A stretch of 17,151 nt of DNA from Lachnospiraceae bacterium (GTDB lineage Bacteria; Bacillota_A; Clostridia; Lachnospirales; Lachnospiraceae), in contig JAGADM010000145.1 in NCBI GenBank assembly GCA_017613595.1, positions 1 to 17,151 of the forward strand. The letters are read 5' to 3'. Every line of letters begins with the position of its first letter. Positions within the stretch are counted from its first letter, which is position 1. A program made the position numbers and the translations under genes. Positions 6,945-14,154 of the stretch are shown in pieces. The notes beneath the pieces were generated by a model. It did no database searches, was not told where the DNA came from, and was given only the letters and a program-made list of their open reading frames with translations.

Positions 6945-8060
6945 TCAGCCGATCAGACTCTTCAGATCGGTGTACTCATATCCGTGAGCATCCGCAACAT
7001 TCTTGTTGGTGAGCTTGCCGGCGTAGCAGTTTACACCGGAGCAGATAACGGGGCTCTTCTTACATGCCGCCTCAAGGCCGGCCTCGGCAATCTGAAGGCC
7101 GTAACGAAGTGTCGCGTTGGTAAGAGCGATCGTACTCGTTCTCGGAACCGCACCGGGCATGTTGCCTACGCAGTAGTGAACAACGCCTTCCTCGATGTAA
7201 ACCGGATCGTCATGAGTCGTAACATGGCTGCTCTCACCGCATCCGCCCTGGTCGATCGCAACGTCAACAAATACCGCGCCGTTCTTCATCTCCGGCAGAT
7301 ATTTCTTCTTAAAGAGCTTCGGTGTCGAAGCACCCGGGATCAATACGGAACCGATTACAAGGTCCGCATCCTTAACCACGCGCTCAATATTGCTGTCGGT
7401 GGAAACGAGTGTCTGGATATGCGCGCCGAACATGTTATCAAGCTGCTCAAGGCGCTTCAGATTTACGTCGAGAATGGTTACATTTGCCCCCATACCGACT
7501 GCTATCTTGCATGCGTTCATACCGACGGTACCGCCGCCGAGGATGACTACGTTAGCCTTCGGTGTTCCGGGTACTCCGGCAAGGAGGATACCCTCGCCGC
7601 CGAAGCGCTTCTCAAGATACTTCGCGCCTTCCTGAATGGAAAGACGGCCCGCAATCTGCGACATCGGAGCAAGAAGCGGAAGGGACCGGTCGGTCTCCTG
7701 CAGCGTCTCGTAGGCAACAGCCTTAACTTTGCCGTCAAGCAGAGCATCCATCTGCTGCTTGTCCGCAGCGAGATGCAGGTATGTATAAAGGATCAGACCG
7801 TCATGGAACAGCGCGTACTCCTCTTCAAGCGGTTCCTTAACCTTAACCATCATATCAACGAGGTTCCATACGTCCTTCGCGTTGTCGATCAGGGAAGCTC
7901 CCGCGTCCACATATTCATTGTCGGAGAAGCCGGATCCGATGCCCGCGCCCTTCTCCATGTAAACATGGTGACCGGCCGCAACATAGGCCTTAACATTGTC
8001 CGGTGTAAGCCCCACACGGAACTCGTTGTTCTTGATTTCTTTCACACATCCGATTTTCAT
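6945..8060 (-). CDS. ald: Alanine dehydrogenase
   Basis: A 371-residue NAD-dependent L-alanine dehydrogenase (EC 1.4.1.1), interconverting L-alanine and pyruvate plus ammonia. With the start at 8060 the known functional residues fall exactly on the family numbering: R15 in EFRVGLTP, K75 in MVKVKEP, H96 in YTYLHLA, D198 (NAD ribose) in VTILD, and D270 in VDVAIDQGG. The Rossmann motif GGGTVG is at 175-180. The length is standard. An ATG at 8078 in the same frame lacks a ribosome site, whereas GGGTGG precedes the ATG at 8060. It is a single-gene unit with its own promoter and a strong terminator. It probably serves alanine catabolism or nitrogen and redox balance. Neighbours give no further hint. 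Confidence 0.97.
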   Translation of the reverse strand: MKIGCVKEIKNNEFRVGLTPDNVKAYVAAGHHVYMEKGAGIGSGFSDNEYVDAGASLIDNAKDVWNLVDMMVKVKEPLEEEYALFHDGLILYTYLHLAADKQQMDALLDGKVKAVAYETLQETDRSLPLLAPMSQIAGRLSIQEGAKYLEKRFGGEGILLAGVPGTPKANVVILGGGTVGMNACKIAVGMGANVTILDVNLKRLEQLDNMFGAHIQTLVSTDSNIERVVKDADLVIGSVLIPGASTPKLFKKKYLPEMKNGAVFVDVAIDQGGCGESSHVTTHDDPVYIEEGVVHYCVGNMPGAVPRTSTIALTNATLRYGLQIAEAGLEAACKKSPVICSGVNCYAGKLTNKNVADAHGYEYTDLKSLIG

Positions 8061-8153
8061 TATATATCCACCCTTCATGTTATTTTGTAAGGTCCTCCGA
8101 GCCGCGCCCCATACAGTCCCAATGCGGGCGGGAAATGACCTTAACTGTTATCC

Positions 8154-8182
8154 ATTGTAACAAAAGGAAGGGATAAAGGCAA
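8154..8182 (-). promoter_or_regulatory. Promoter of ald
   Basis: Minus-strand TTGCCT (8177-8182), 17-base spacer, TACAAT (8154-8159). It gives a leader of about 85 bases before the ald ATG. Confidence 0.7.
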
Positions 8183-8235
8183 ATATTTTTCGCCTTATTA
8201 TGCGGAGTCCCTGCAAAAGGATTCCCGGAAATGAA

Positions 8236-8269
8236 AATTGCACACCGCCCTTACGGACAATGTGCAATT
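8236..8269 (-). terminator. Terminator after the MATE gene
   Basis: A 9-base-pair stem (AATTGCACA at 8236-8244 with 8261-8269) with a short inner CCG/CGG helix, followed on the minus strand by TTCATTT. It lies about 42 bases past the stop. The T run is modest. Confidence 0.6.
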
Positions 8270-8311
8270 CACGCTATATAATATGTTTTTCCTTTGGCAA
8301 ATGTAATCCCG

Positions 8312-9691
8312 CTATGACATTTCCCGCCGCATAACGGGGCGCCCGCCGGGTTCGGAAACGGGGGCCATCTTCCGCTTCTTGTAGGAAATGTAGCGTAAGA
8401 GTGCCGAGCCGCCGGCCATACTCCATACGATGCCGACCGACCACCAGATTCCCCATACGCCGATGGCGGCAAAGCCGGTCAGAATGAACGGGAACGTGAA
8501 ACGGCCGATTACTTCCACAATACCGTTTAACAGCGCGAAGAACGCGTCGCCGAGACCGTTCAGCACGCCTCGCACAACGTAGATGGAACCGAGGCACGCA
8601 TAGAAAAGACTTGTGATGCGGAGCGCCCGCGCGCCCATCTCAATCACCTCAGTCTCCTCCTTCCGCACGAAGATACGGATAATGTTATCGCCGAACAGCT
8701 GCATTACCGGAAGCATCAGCAGGGAAAATGTGATCATAATGAGGAACGCCTTGCGGAAACCGGCCGACACACGGTCATACCGGCGCGCGCCGTAGTTCTG
8801 TCCGGTGTAGGTGGAAAGCGCGGTACCGAGCGTCTGGTACGGCTGGTGAATAATCTGTTCCATACGGCTCGTCGCAGTAAATGCGGCCATCGCCACGCTT
8901 CCGAACGAGTTTACGACACGCTGCAGCGCCATGCAGGACACGGCGATCAGCGAGAACTGCAGCGACAGCGGAACACCGAGCCGGATCACGCGGGACGCGA
9001 TCTTGCGGTCGAACTTCATCTCCTCCCGTTTGATGCGGAAATGCTCGTTCTTCTTAACCGCGTAAATCAGGCATGTGATACCCGACATGAACTGCGAAAT
9101 AACCGTCGCGACGCCGGCACCCATAACACCCATGCCGAACACATACACGAACAGCAGATCAAGCACCGCGTTCAGGATGCAGGAGAATATCAAAAAGTAA
9201 AGCGGCGTCCTGGAATCACCGAGCGCCCGCAGCATCGCTGACGCGAAATTATAAAGGGAGACAAATACGATGCCGACACACATGGTGCGCATGTATTTGA
9301 GCGACTCCGAAAGCACATCGGCCGGCGTCTCAAGAAGCCTTAAAAGCGGCCCCGCGAGGCAGAACGCGATGATTCCGACAAGCAGCGGGAACACCAGCAT
9401 GATGAACGCCGTATTTACGATACAGGCTTTGACTTCTCTCTTATCTCCGCGCCCGAAACTCTGCGACGTAATGATTCCGCCGCCGTTACCGATACCGTTG
9501 CAGAGCGCGAAGAACAGAAACGTCGCCGACGTCGTCGCGCCGATTGCCGCGAGAGCGTCAGACCCGACAAACTGTCCTACAATGATGGAGTCCACCAGGT
9601 TATACACCTGCTGGAACAGATTCCCGATCAGCATGGGAATCGAAAACTTTACGAGAAGGGCGGTCGGATTGCCCTCCGTCATGTTAAGCAT
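8312..9691 (-). CDS. MATE-family multidrug efflux transporter
   Basis: A 459-residue twelve-helix exporter of the MATE family (MOP superfamily), which expels cationic compounds using a sodium or proton gradient. The start LNMTEGNPTALLVKFSIPM and the following IGNLFQQVYNLVDSIIVG are the usual opening of this family in Firmicutes. The two MatE halves split near residue 225, with KFDRKIASRVIRLGVPLSLQ opening the second. Start choice is uncertain: the frame stays open to 9799, but the promoter (9771-9799) lies inside that extension, which rules out the longest form. ATG 9691 has AAGGAG 12 bases ahead, a long spacing. TTG 9712 and GTG 9721 are alternatives with weaker sites. Substrate cannot be predicted. 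Confidence 0.88.
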   Translation of the reverse strand: MLNMTEGNPTALLVKFSIPMLIGNLFQQVYNLVDSIIVGQFVGSDALAAIGATTSATFLFFALCNGIGNGGGIITSQSFGRGDKREVKACIVNTAFIMLVFPLLVGIIAFCLAGPLLRLLETPADVLSESLKYMRTMCVGIVFVSLYNFASAMLRALGDSRTPLYFLIFSCILNAVLDLLFVYVFGMGVMGAGVATVISQFMSGITCLIYAVKKNEHFRIKREEMKFDRKIASRVIRLGVPLSLQFSLIAVSCMALQRVVNSFGSVAMAAFTATSRMEQIIHQPYQTLGTALSTYTGQNYGARRYDRVSAGFRKAFLIMITFSLLMLPVMQLFGDNIIRIFVRKEETEVIEMGARALRITSLFYACLGSIYVVRGVLNGLGDAFFALLNGIVEVIGRFTFPFILTGFAAIGVWGIWWSVGIVWSMAGGSALLRYISYKKRKMAPVSEPGGRPVMRREMS

Positions 9692-9770
9692 CGAAGACTT
9701 CGTCTCCTTCAAAAAACTCACTTCTTTCTCAATTATGCGCAAAAACTCTTTTCCTTCATGTTTCGACACT

Positions 9771-9799
9771 GTTATATAAAAAGAAAAAGGAAAACACAA
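9771..9799 (-). promoter_or_regulatory. Promoter of the MATE gene
   Basis: Minus-strand TTGTGT (9794-9799), 17-base pyrimidine-rich spacer, TATAAC (9771-9776). It overlaps the 5' part of the open frame and therefore limits the possible translation starts. Confidence 0.6.
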
Positions 9800-9855
9800 T
9801 CGTATTTTCCTTCCAAAAAGATGTATTATGCTATACAGTTTCCCAGACGTGAGGT

Positions 9856-9885
9856 AAAGTGAATGCTACTTGAAGATTTCACTTT
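9856..9885. repeat. 8-base-pair inverted repeat between MATE and nucleotidyltransferase genes
   Basis: AAAGTGAA (9856-9863) and TTCACTTT (9878-9885) flank a 14-base loop. A T run follows only on the plus strand, where no gene ends. It may weakly terminate the minus-strand gene at 9938 or block antisense transcription. It is the only structure seen between 9800 and 9937. Confidence 0.35.
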
Positions 9886-9937
9886 TTTCACATGTTTCAG
9901 GATTCTTGATGCGCGGAATCACTGCATGGGGCACGCT

Positions 9938-11119
9938 CTACTTGTTCGCAGCAGCATCCTCTTCCTCATGCGGAATCCCGAGTTTCTCAAACAGCTGCTT
10001 CTGCTTGCGGTGTTCCTTATAATTTGCGACAACACCGGCCGAATTCTTGTCGCGCTTAAGGCCCTTTCTGATATATCGGCATATCTGATAGATCCAGGCA
10101 AACGGACGGAGGATCTTGTGCTTTTGGGCGGCAGGCCAGTGAGACAGACCTCTCTGCTGAAGCTTCCTGATTGTGATGCCTTCATTTAATATGGACGTAG
10201 TCAGGTTATCCTTCCGCACACGGCTCTGGCCGAAGTTCCCGGCTTCACAGATCAGATCAAACAACTGCTTGCACACCTTCTCATCAGCATCCGCGCACCA
10301 TGAATGTGTCGGCGCTCCAAGAAACAACTCGCCCATTCTTGTCACAGCTTTTGCGAGTGTCTCCACTCCGGTTGAGGCCGCAATCGGCTGCAGCCGCTGC
10401 TGCCAGAACTCATCTGTCACAACCGCGTTCACATACATAAGCCAGTCGATAATCTGTCGGAATCCGAGACCGGAATATAAATGCGATGAAATATGATGCA
10501 GAAAGACGAGCCCGTTCACTTCGTCCGGAAAAGAATAAAACCGGTATGAGCCGAAACTTTCAATCCGCTTTTCTACCGTGGTAGAATCATTAATTATTCT
10601 ATCGAGCAGCAATTCTTCCTGGTTTCTCTGATGAGAAAAATACCGGTGCATTTCAAGTTCCAGTTTCCCTTTGCGGAATTCGAGATGACGTTCCATCCGG
10701 TCTTCTTCTTTATATCCAAGTCCCTGCAGAACCGCTCTGGCCTTCTCGAAAGTTTCCTCTGTTCTCGGGAATACCATAAAATCGATATCTCCCATCCTGC
10801 GAAGGCCCGGTTCCGGATAATACATGGCAGCAGAAGCACCTTTGAGAACAGCTGCCGTACAGCCTGCCTGAGAGAGTTCGTCCATAATCTTATTCTGTTC
10901 ACTCATATAAGCGGAGAAAGAAGTCATCTGATGCGCCAGAGCCTGCTCCACCTCTTCCTGAACACCGGGCTCGGCTTCATACTTTGAAATCGCATCTGCC
11001 GCCAGTGCGAGAATCATATGCCCATTCAATTGCCGGATAGTTTCTTTCGTAACCTTACCGGCAGCCGGCGGCCGATGATACAATGCAGTTTTTAAAATGT
11101 CTATTGCTAATTGATCCAT
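9938..11119 (-). CDS. Nucleotidyltransferase-fold family protein (PF14907-like)
   Basis: A 393-residue protein resembling the uncharacterised nucleotidyltransferase family PF14907, often found in polysaccharide gene clusters. The core is recognisable: VLKGASAAMYYP (91-102) carries the KG motif, and LRRMGDIDFMV (106-116) holds the D111-x-D113 metal pair of the polymerase-beta nucleotidyltransferase fold. LELEMHRYF (153-161) supplies a third acidic strand. The C-terminal half is helical and ends in a very charged tail. The donor nucleotide and the target are unknown for this family. The ATG at 11119 has AAGGAT ahead of it. It is transcribed divergently from the HTH-UDP-glucose-dehydrogenase operon, with the two promoters back to back, so joint control is plausible. 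Confidence 0.78.
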   Translation of the reverse strand: MDQLAIDILKTALYHRPPAAGKVTKETIRQLNGHMILALAADAISKYEAEPGVQEEVEQALAHQMTSFSAYMSEQNKIMDELSQAGCTAAVLKGASAAMYYPEPGLRRMGDIDFMVFPRTEETFEKARAVLQGLGYKEEDRMERHLEFRKGKLELEMHRYFSHQRNQEELLLDRIINDSTTVEKRIESFGSYRFYSFPDEVNGLVFLHHISSHLYSGLGFRQIIDWLMYVNAVVTDEFWQQRLQPIAASTGVETLAKAVTRMGELFLGAPTHSWCADADEKVCKQLFDLICEAGNFGQSRVRKDNLTTSILNEGITIRKLQQRGLSHWPAAQKHKILRPFAWIYQICRYIRKGLKRDKNSAGVVANYKEHRKQKQLFEKLGIPHEEEDAAANK

Positions 11120-11188
11120 TAGAATAAATCCTTTTATAGAAACTTTCAGCCTGTTCCTGCTGATTTCCGCACATCAATATTCCCTATA

Positions 11189-11218
11189 ATAGTACCAAAA
11201 GAACGCGCCTGTTGGCAA
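11189..11218 (-). promoter_or_regulatory. Possible promoter of the nucleotidyltransferase gene
   Basis: Minus-strand TTGCCA (11213-11218), 18-base spacer, TACTAT (11189-11194). Its -35 is the inverted copy of the -35 of the plus-strand promoter, 22 bases away. Confidence 0.45.
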
Positions 11219-11240
11219 TCGTTTTTTCATAGATTAACAG

Positions 11241-11269
11241 TTGCCATTTCTGTCAATATTTGTTATCAT
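11241..11269 (+). promoter_or_regulatory. Main promoter (P1) of the UDP-glucose dehydrogenase operon
   Basis: TTGCCA (11241-11246), 17-base spacer, TATCAT (11264-11269). The expected start is near 11276, giving a leader of about 67 bases that contains the palindrome at 11305-11321. If a protein binds there it would act as a downstream roadblock for P1. Confidence 0.65.
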
Positions 11270-11303
11270 ATGCTTGTGTGTATTATCGAGGTAGACGAAT
11301 CTT

Positions 11304-11331
11304 TTGTCACTTAAAGTGACATTCATATAAT
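11304..11331 (+). promoter_or_regulatory. Possible second promoter (P2) overlapping the palindrome
   Basis: TTGTCA (11304-11309), 16-base spacer, perfect TATAAT (11326-11331). The match is strong, but the -10 touches the ribosome site GGAGG (11333-11337), so a transcript from here would be almost leaderless. The palindrome covers its -35. Confidence 0.35.
11305..11321. promoter_or_regulatory. Perfect palindrome, candidate operator for the HTH-fused enzyme
   Basis: TGTCACTTAAAGTGACA: two perfect 8-base half-sites around a central A. It lies 21 bases before the GTG of a gene whose product starts with an XRE helix-turn-helix, the class that usually binds such dyads, often in front of its own gene. 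It overlaps the -35 and spacer of P2. As RNA it could form only a short tight hairpin with no T run, so a DNA site is more likely than a terminator. Confidence 0.6.
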
Positions 11332-11342
11332 CGGAGGTTCTT

Positions 11343-12851
11343 GTGAAAAAACTATCCCTTCCGCTTCTTTCCGAAACGGTTATCTCCCGAAGAAAAACAC
11401 TGAAGATTACGCAGGCGCAGCTGGCACAGATGACCGGCATCCACAGAGGCCTTCTTTCCAAACTTGAATCGAAGAATTTTACACCGTCCATCGAGCAGCT
11501 GCAGGCACTTGGAGAAGCCCTTCAGTTTGAACCGACCGACATGTTTGTAAATCCCGAAACCGCTTCCGTGAACGAGTCTTCCCTTCCGTCCATGCGGATT
11601 GCTGTCGCGGGTACAGGTTATGTAGGTCTGTCACTCGCCGTACTGCTTGCTCAGCACAATCAGGTTACCGCAGTTGACATCATTCCGGAAAAGGTGGACA
11701 TGCTGAATCAGTTCCGCTCCCCCATTCAGGATGAGTATATTGAAAAGTATCTCACGGAAGCCGCCCGAGGTGAGCGCGAGCTTTCCCTCACAGCGACGCT
11801 TGACGGCGAGTCCGCATATTCCGCTGCCGATTTCATTATCGTCGCGGCACCGACCAACTATGACCCCAAGCAGAATTTCTTCGATTGTTCCGCGGTCGAA
11901 GGCGTATTAACACTCATAAAGAAAGCAACAGCAAGCAGGAAGGATAAGCCTTCCATTATTATCAAATCCACTGTCCCTGTCGGTTTCACTGCCCATATCC
12001 GCGAGAAACTCGGCATGGATAATATTCTGTTCAGCCCTGAATTCCTGCGGGAGTCCAAAGCCTTGTACGACAATCTCTATCCGAGCCGGATTATCGTCGG
12101 ATGTGACGCGCAGACCGAGAAGGCAGCGCACACATTTGCCTCCCTCCTGCAGCAGGGAGCCCTCAAGGAGGATATCGAAACGCTCTTCATGGGCTATACC
12201 GAAGCAGAGGCTACCAAGCTCTTCGTCAACACTTATCTCGCGCTTCGTGTCAGCTACTTTAATGAGCTCGACACCTATGCCGAAGTAAAAGGACTTCAGA
12301 CTGCGCCGATCATTAAGGGTGTGTGCCTTGATCCGCGTGTCGGCGACTACTACAACAACCCTTCGTTCGGTTACGGCGGATACTGCCTCCCGAAGGATAC
12401 GAAGCAGCTTCTCGCGAATTATCAGGATGTGCCGGAGAATCTGATCCAGGCCATCGTGGAAAGTAACCGCACAAGAAAGGATTTCATTGCAGACCGTGTA
12501 CTGGAAATCGCAGGCACTTACGGGAACAGTGAGTCCTATTCGGCCGCGAAGGAGCATCGCCAGAAAGAGATCGTTGTCGGCGTATACCGGCTTACCATGA
12601 AGTCCAATTCGGACAACTTCCGCCAATCTTCCATTCAGGGAGTCATGAAGCGGATTAAGGCCAAAGGTGCCTCAGTTGTCATTTACGAACCCACGCTTGA
12701 AAACGGTTCTACCTTCTTCGGAAGTCTTGTCGTAAACGATCTGAAGAAGTTTAAAAAGATGTGCGGATGCATTATCGCGAACCGTTATGACGCGGTTCTA
12801 GATGATGTTAAGGAAAAGGTGTACACAAGAGATCTGTTCCGAAGAGATTAA
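11343..12851 (+). CDS. ugd: XRE-type HTH domain fused to UDP-glucose 6-dehydrogenase
   Basis: A 502-residue fusion. Residues about 10-70 form a complete XRE/Cro-type helix-turn-helix ([20 protein letters not shown], then [16 protein letters not shown]). After a short linker, residue 84 onward is a full HasB-type UDP-glucose 6-dehydrogenase, which oxidises UDP-glucose to UDP-glucuronate with two NAD+. The Rossmann motif GTGYVG (90-95) and the NAD-binding D112 in VTAVDI are intact. So are [15 protein letters not shown]292 and N296 in ATKLFVNTY, and catalytic C348 with D352 in [12 protein letters not shown]. An extra stretch (about 388-409) is absent from the paralogue. The GTG start has GGAGG 5 bases ahead. 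No ribosome site precedes the internal ATG (11592), so the fusion is translated whole. It likely binds DNA and controls its own operon (inference). Confidence 0.93.
   Translation: MKKLSLPLLSETVISRRKTLKITQAQLAQMTGIHRGLLSKLESKNFTPSIEQLQALGEALQFEPTDMFVNPETASVNESSLPSMRIAVAGTGYVGLSLAVLLAQHNQVTAVDIIPEKVDMLNQFRSPIQDEYIEKYLTEAARGERELSLTATLDGESAYSAADFIIVAAPTNYDPKQNFFDCSAVEGVLTLIKKATASRKDKPSIIIKSTVPVGFTAHIREKLGMDNILFSPEFLRESKALYDNLYPSRIIVGCDAQTEKAAHTFASLLQQGALKEDIETLFMGYTEAEATKLFVNTYLALRVSYFNELDTYAEVKGLQTAPIIKGVCLDPRVGDYYNNPSFGYGGYCLPKDTKQLLANYQDVPENLIQAIVESNRTRKDFIADRVLEIAGTYGNSESYSAAKEHRQKEIVVGVYRLTMKSNSDNFRQSSIQGVMKRIKAKGASVVIYEPTLENGSTFFGSLVVNDLKKFKKMCGCIIANRYDAVLDDVKEKVYTRDLFRRD
12351..12403 (+). 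repeat. 53-base exact repeat, copy 1 (copy 2 at 13670-13722)
   Basis: The 53 bases coding for [18 protein letters not shown] are identical in both dehydrogenase genes, silent positions included. Other equally conserved protein blocks of the two genes differ at many silent positions. Confidence 0.85.
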
Positions 12852-12895
12852 ATAAAACTTAAAGTCTGCATCAGCAGCGGAAAGGGATTAAAGAC

Positions 12896-14119
12896 ATGAA
12901 GATTACAGTTGCTGGAGTCGGATATGTGGGTCTCTCACTCGCAGTCCTTCTCGCCCAGAAACACGAAGTAACGGCAATCACCACAACGGAGAAGAAAGCC
13001 GAAAAGCTGAACAAGTTCCTGAGCCCCATCCAGGACGATGAGATTGAGCGTTTCTTCAAAGAAGCACGCGAAGGCAAGAGAACCCTTAACCTTCATACGA
13101 CGACCGATAAGGCAGCCGCTTATGGCAGCGCGGATCTCGTAATCATTGCCACTCCGACCAACTACGATGACGAGCATCACTTCTTCGACACAAGCGCCGT
13201 TGAAGATGCCATTGAGTGGACGATGAAGGTTAACCCCAACGTTATGATGGTAATCAAATCCACCATTCCGGTCGGATATACCGAAAGCGTTCGTGCGAAA
13301 TACGGTATCCGTAATATCATCTTCAGTCCGGAGTTCCTTCGCGAATCCAAAGCTTTGTACGATAATCTTCATCCGAGCCGCATCGTTGTCGGATGTGATG
13401 ACGATCAGAAGGATGTTGCACAGCAGTTCGCCGATCTTCTCTTAGAGGGGGCCCGTACCGAGGAACAGAGAGCCGGTCAGGCTCCTCAGAACATTCCGGT
13501 TCTTCTTGCACACCTTACTGAGGCAGAGGCAATCAAACTGTTCGCCAACACCTATCTTGCCGTACGTGTCAGCTACTTCAACGAGCTCGATACTTACGCA
13601 CAGATCAAAGGTCTCGACACACAGATGATCATCGACGGCGTCTGCATGGATCCGAGAATCGGCGGACATTACAACAACCCTTCGTTCGGTTACGGCGGAT
13701 ACTGCCTCCCGAAGGATACGAAACAGCTTCTTGCCAACTATCAGGGTGTTCCGCAGACCATGATCAAGGCCGTTGTGGAATCCAACATTGTGCGTAAGAC
13801 CTTCATTGCAGATCAGATTCTTTCTAAGAATCCCGACACCGTCGGTGTATACCGCCTTACCATGAAGAGCAACAGCGACAACTTCCGCGCATCCGCTATT
13901 CAGGACATTATGAAGCAGATCAAAGCCAAGAATGTTCCGATCATCATTTATGAGCCCACTCTCGAGGACGGCAGTGAGTTCTTCGGATGCAAAGTTGTGA
14001 ACGACCTCGCAAAATTCAAAGGCGAAAGCGATGTCATTCTTGCCAATCGTTTTGATCAGGATATTTTGGGAGATGTTGAAGAAAAGGTTTACACAAGAGA
14101 CCTGTTCAGAAGAGATTAA
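12896..14119 (+). CDS. ugd: UDP-glucose 6-dehydrogenase, HasB type, without HTH; unusual cofactor site
   Basis: A 407-residue dehydrogenase of the standard length of Streptococcus HasB, closely related to the preceding fused copy and ending in the same YTRDLFRRD. The Rossmann GVGYVG (7-12) is intact, as are the active-site residues K214 and N218 in AIKLFANTY, catalytic C270 and D274 in [12 protein letters not shown]. The segment that normally reads VxIVDI reads VTAITT here, so the acidic residue that binds the NAD ribose (D29 in HasB) is T29. This may shift it toward NADP+ or weaken cofactor binding. A GGAAAGGG lies about 9 bases before the ATG. It is 44 bases downstream of the fused copy and clearly in the same operon. 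Confidence 0.95.
   Translation: MKITVAGVGYVGLSLAVLLAQKHEVTAITTTEKKAEKLNKFLSPIQDDEIERFFKEAREGKRTLNLHTTTDKAAAYGSADLVIIATPTNYDDEHHFFDTSAVEDAIEWTMKVNPNVMMVIKSTIPVGYTESVRAKYGIRNIIFSPEFLRESKALYDNLHPSRIVVGCDDDQKDVAQQFADLLLEGARTEEQRAGQAPQNIPVLLAHLTEAEAIKLFANTYLAVRVSYFNELDTYAQIKGLDTQMIIDGVCMDPRIGGHYNNPSFGYGGYCLPKDTKQLLANYQGVPQTMIKAVVESNIVRKTFIADQILSKNPDTVGVYRLTMKSNSDNFRASAIQDIMKQIKAKNVPIIIYEPTLEDGSEFFGCKVVNDLAKFKGESDVILANRFDQDILGDVEEKVYTRDLFRRD
13670..13722 (+). repeat. 53-base exact repeat, copy 2 (copy 1 at 12351-12403)
   Basis: Second copy of the identical block spanning the catalytic cysteine motif. See copy 1. Confidence 0.85.
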
Positions 14120-14154
14120 GACCGCCGTCTAACCCATCCAGGAGGAATTTACGC

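Noticed and set aside
6984..8090. Plus-strand open frame (368 codons) opposite ald
   Set aside because: It is a shadow of ald, whose active-site residues match exactly. The antisense product shows no family features.
8061..8147. Possible riboswitch or attenuator in the ald leader (AAGGTC/GACCTT pairing, 8089-8094 with 8137-8142)
   Set aside because: Only a 6-base-pair long-range pairing is visible, with no T-tract terminator and no recognised aptamer pattern.
9856..9885. Inverted repeat as a firm terminator for the nucleotidyltransferase gene
   Set aside because: The T run is on the wrong (plus) strand for that gene, so it is listed only as a repeat.
11907..12626. Minus-strand open frame (239 codons) opposite the HTH-fused dehydrogenase
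   Set aside because: It is antisense to a clearly conserved enzyme, with no ribosome site or domain.
11592..12851. Separate dehydrogenase starting at the internal ATG (11592), making the HTH part a separate or spurious N-terminus
   Set aside because: No Shine-Dalgarno sequence lies ahead of 11592. The HTH region has its own GGAGG and GTG and fits the XRE family along its full length.
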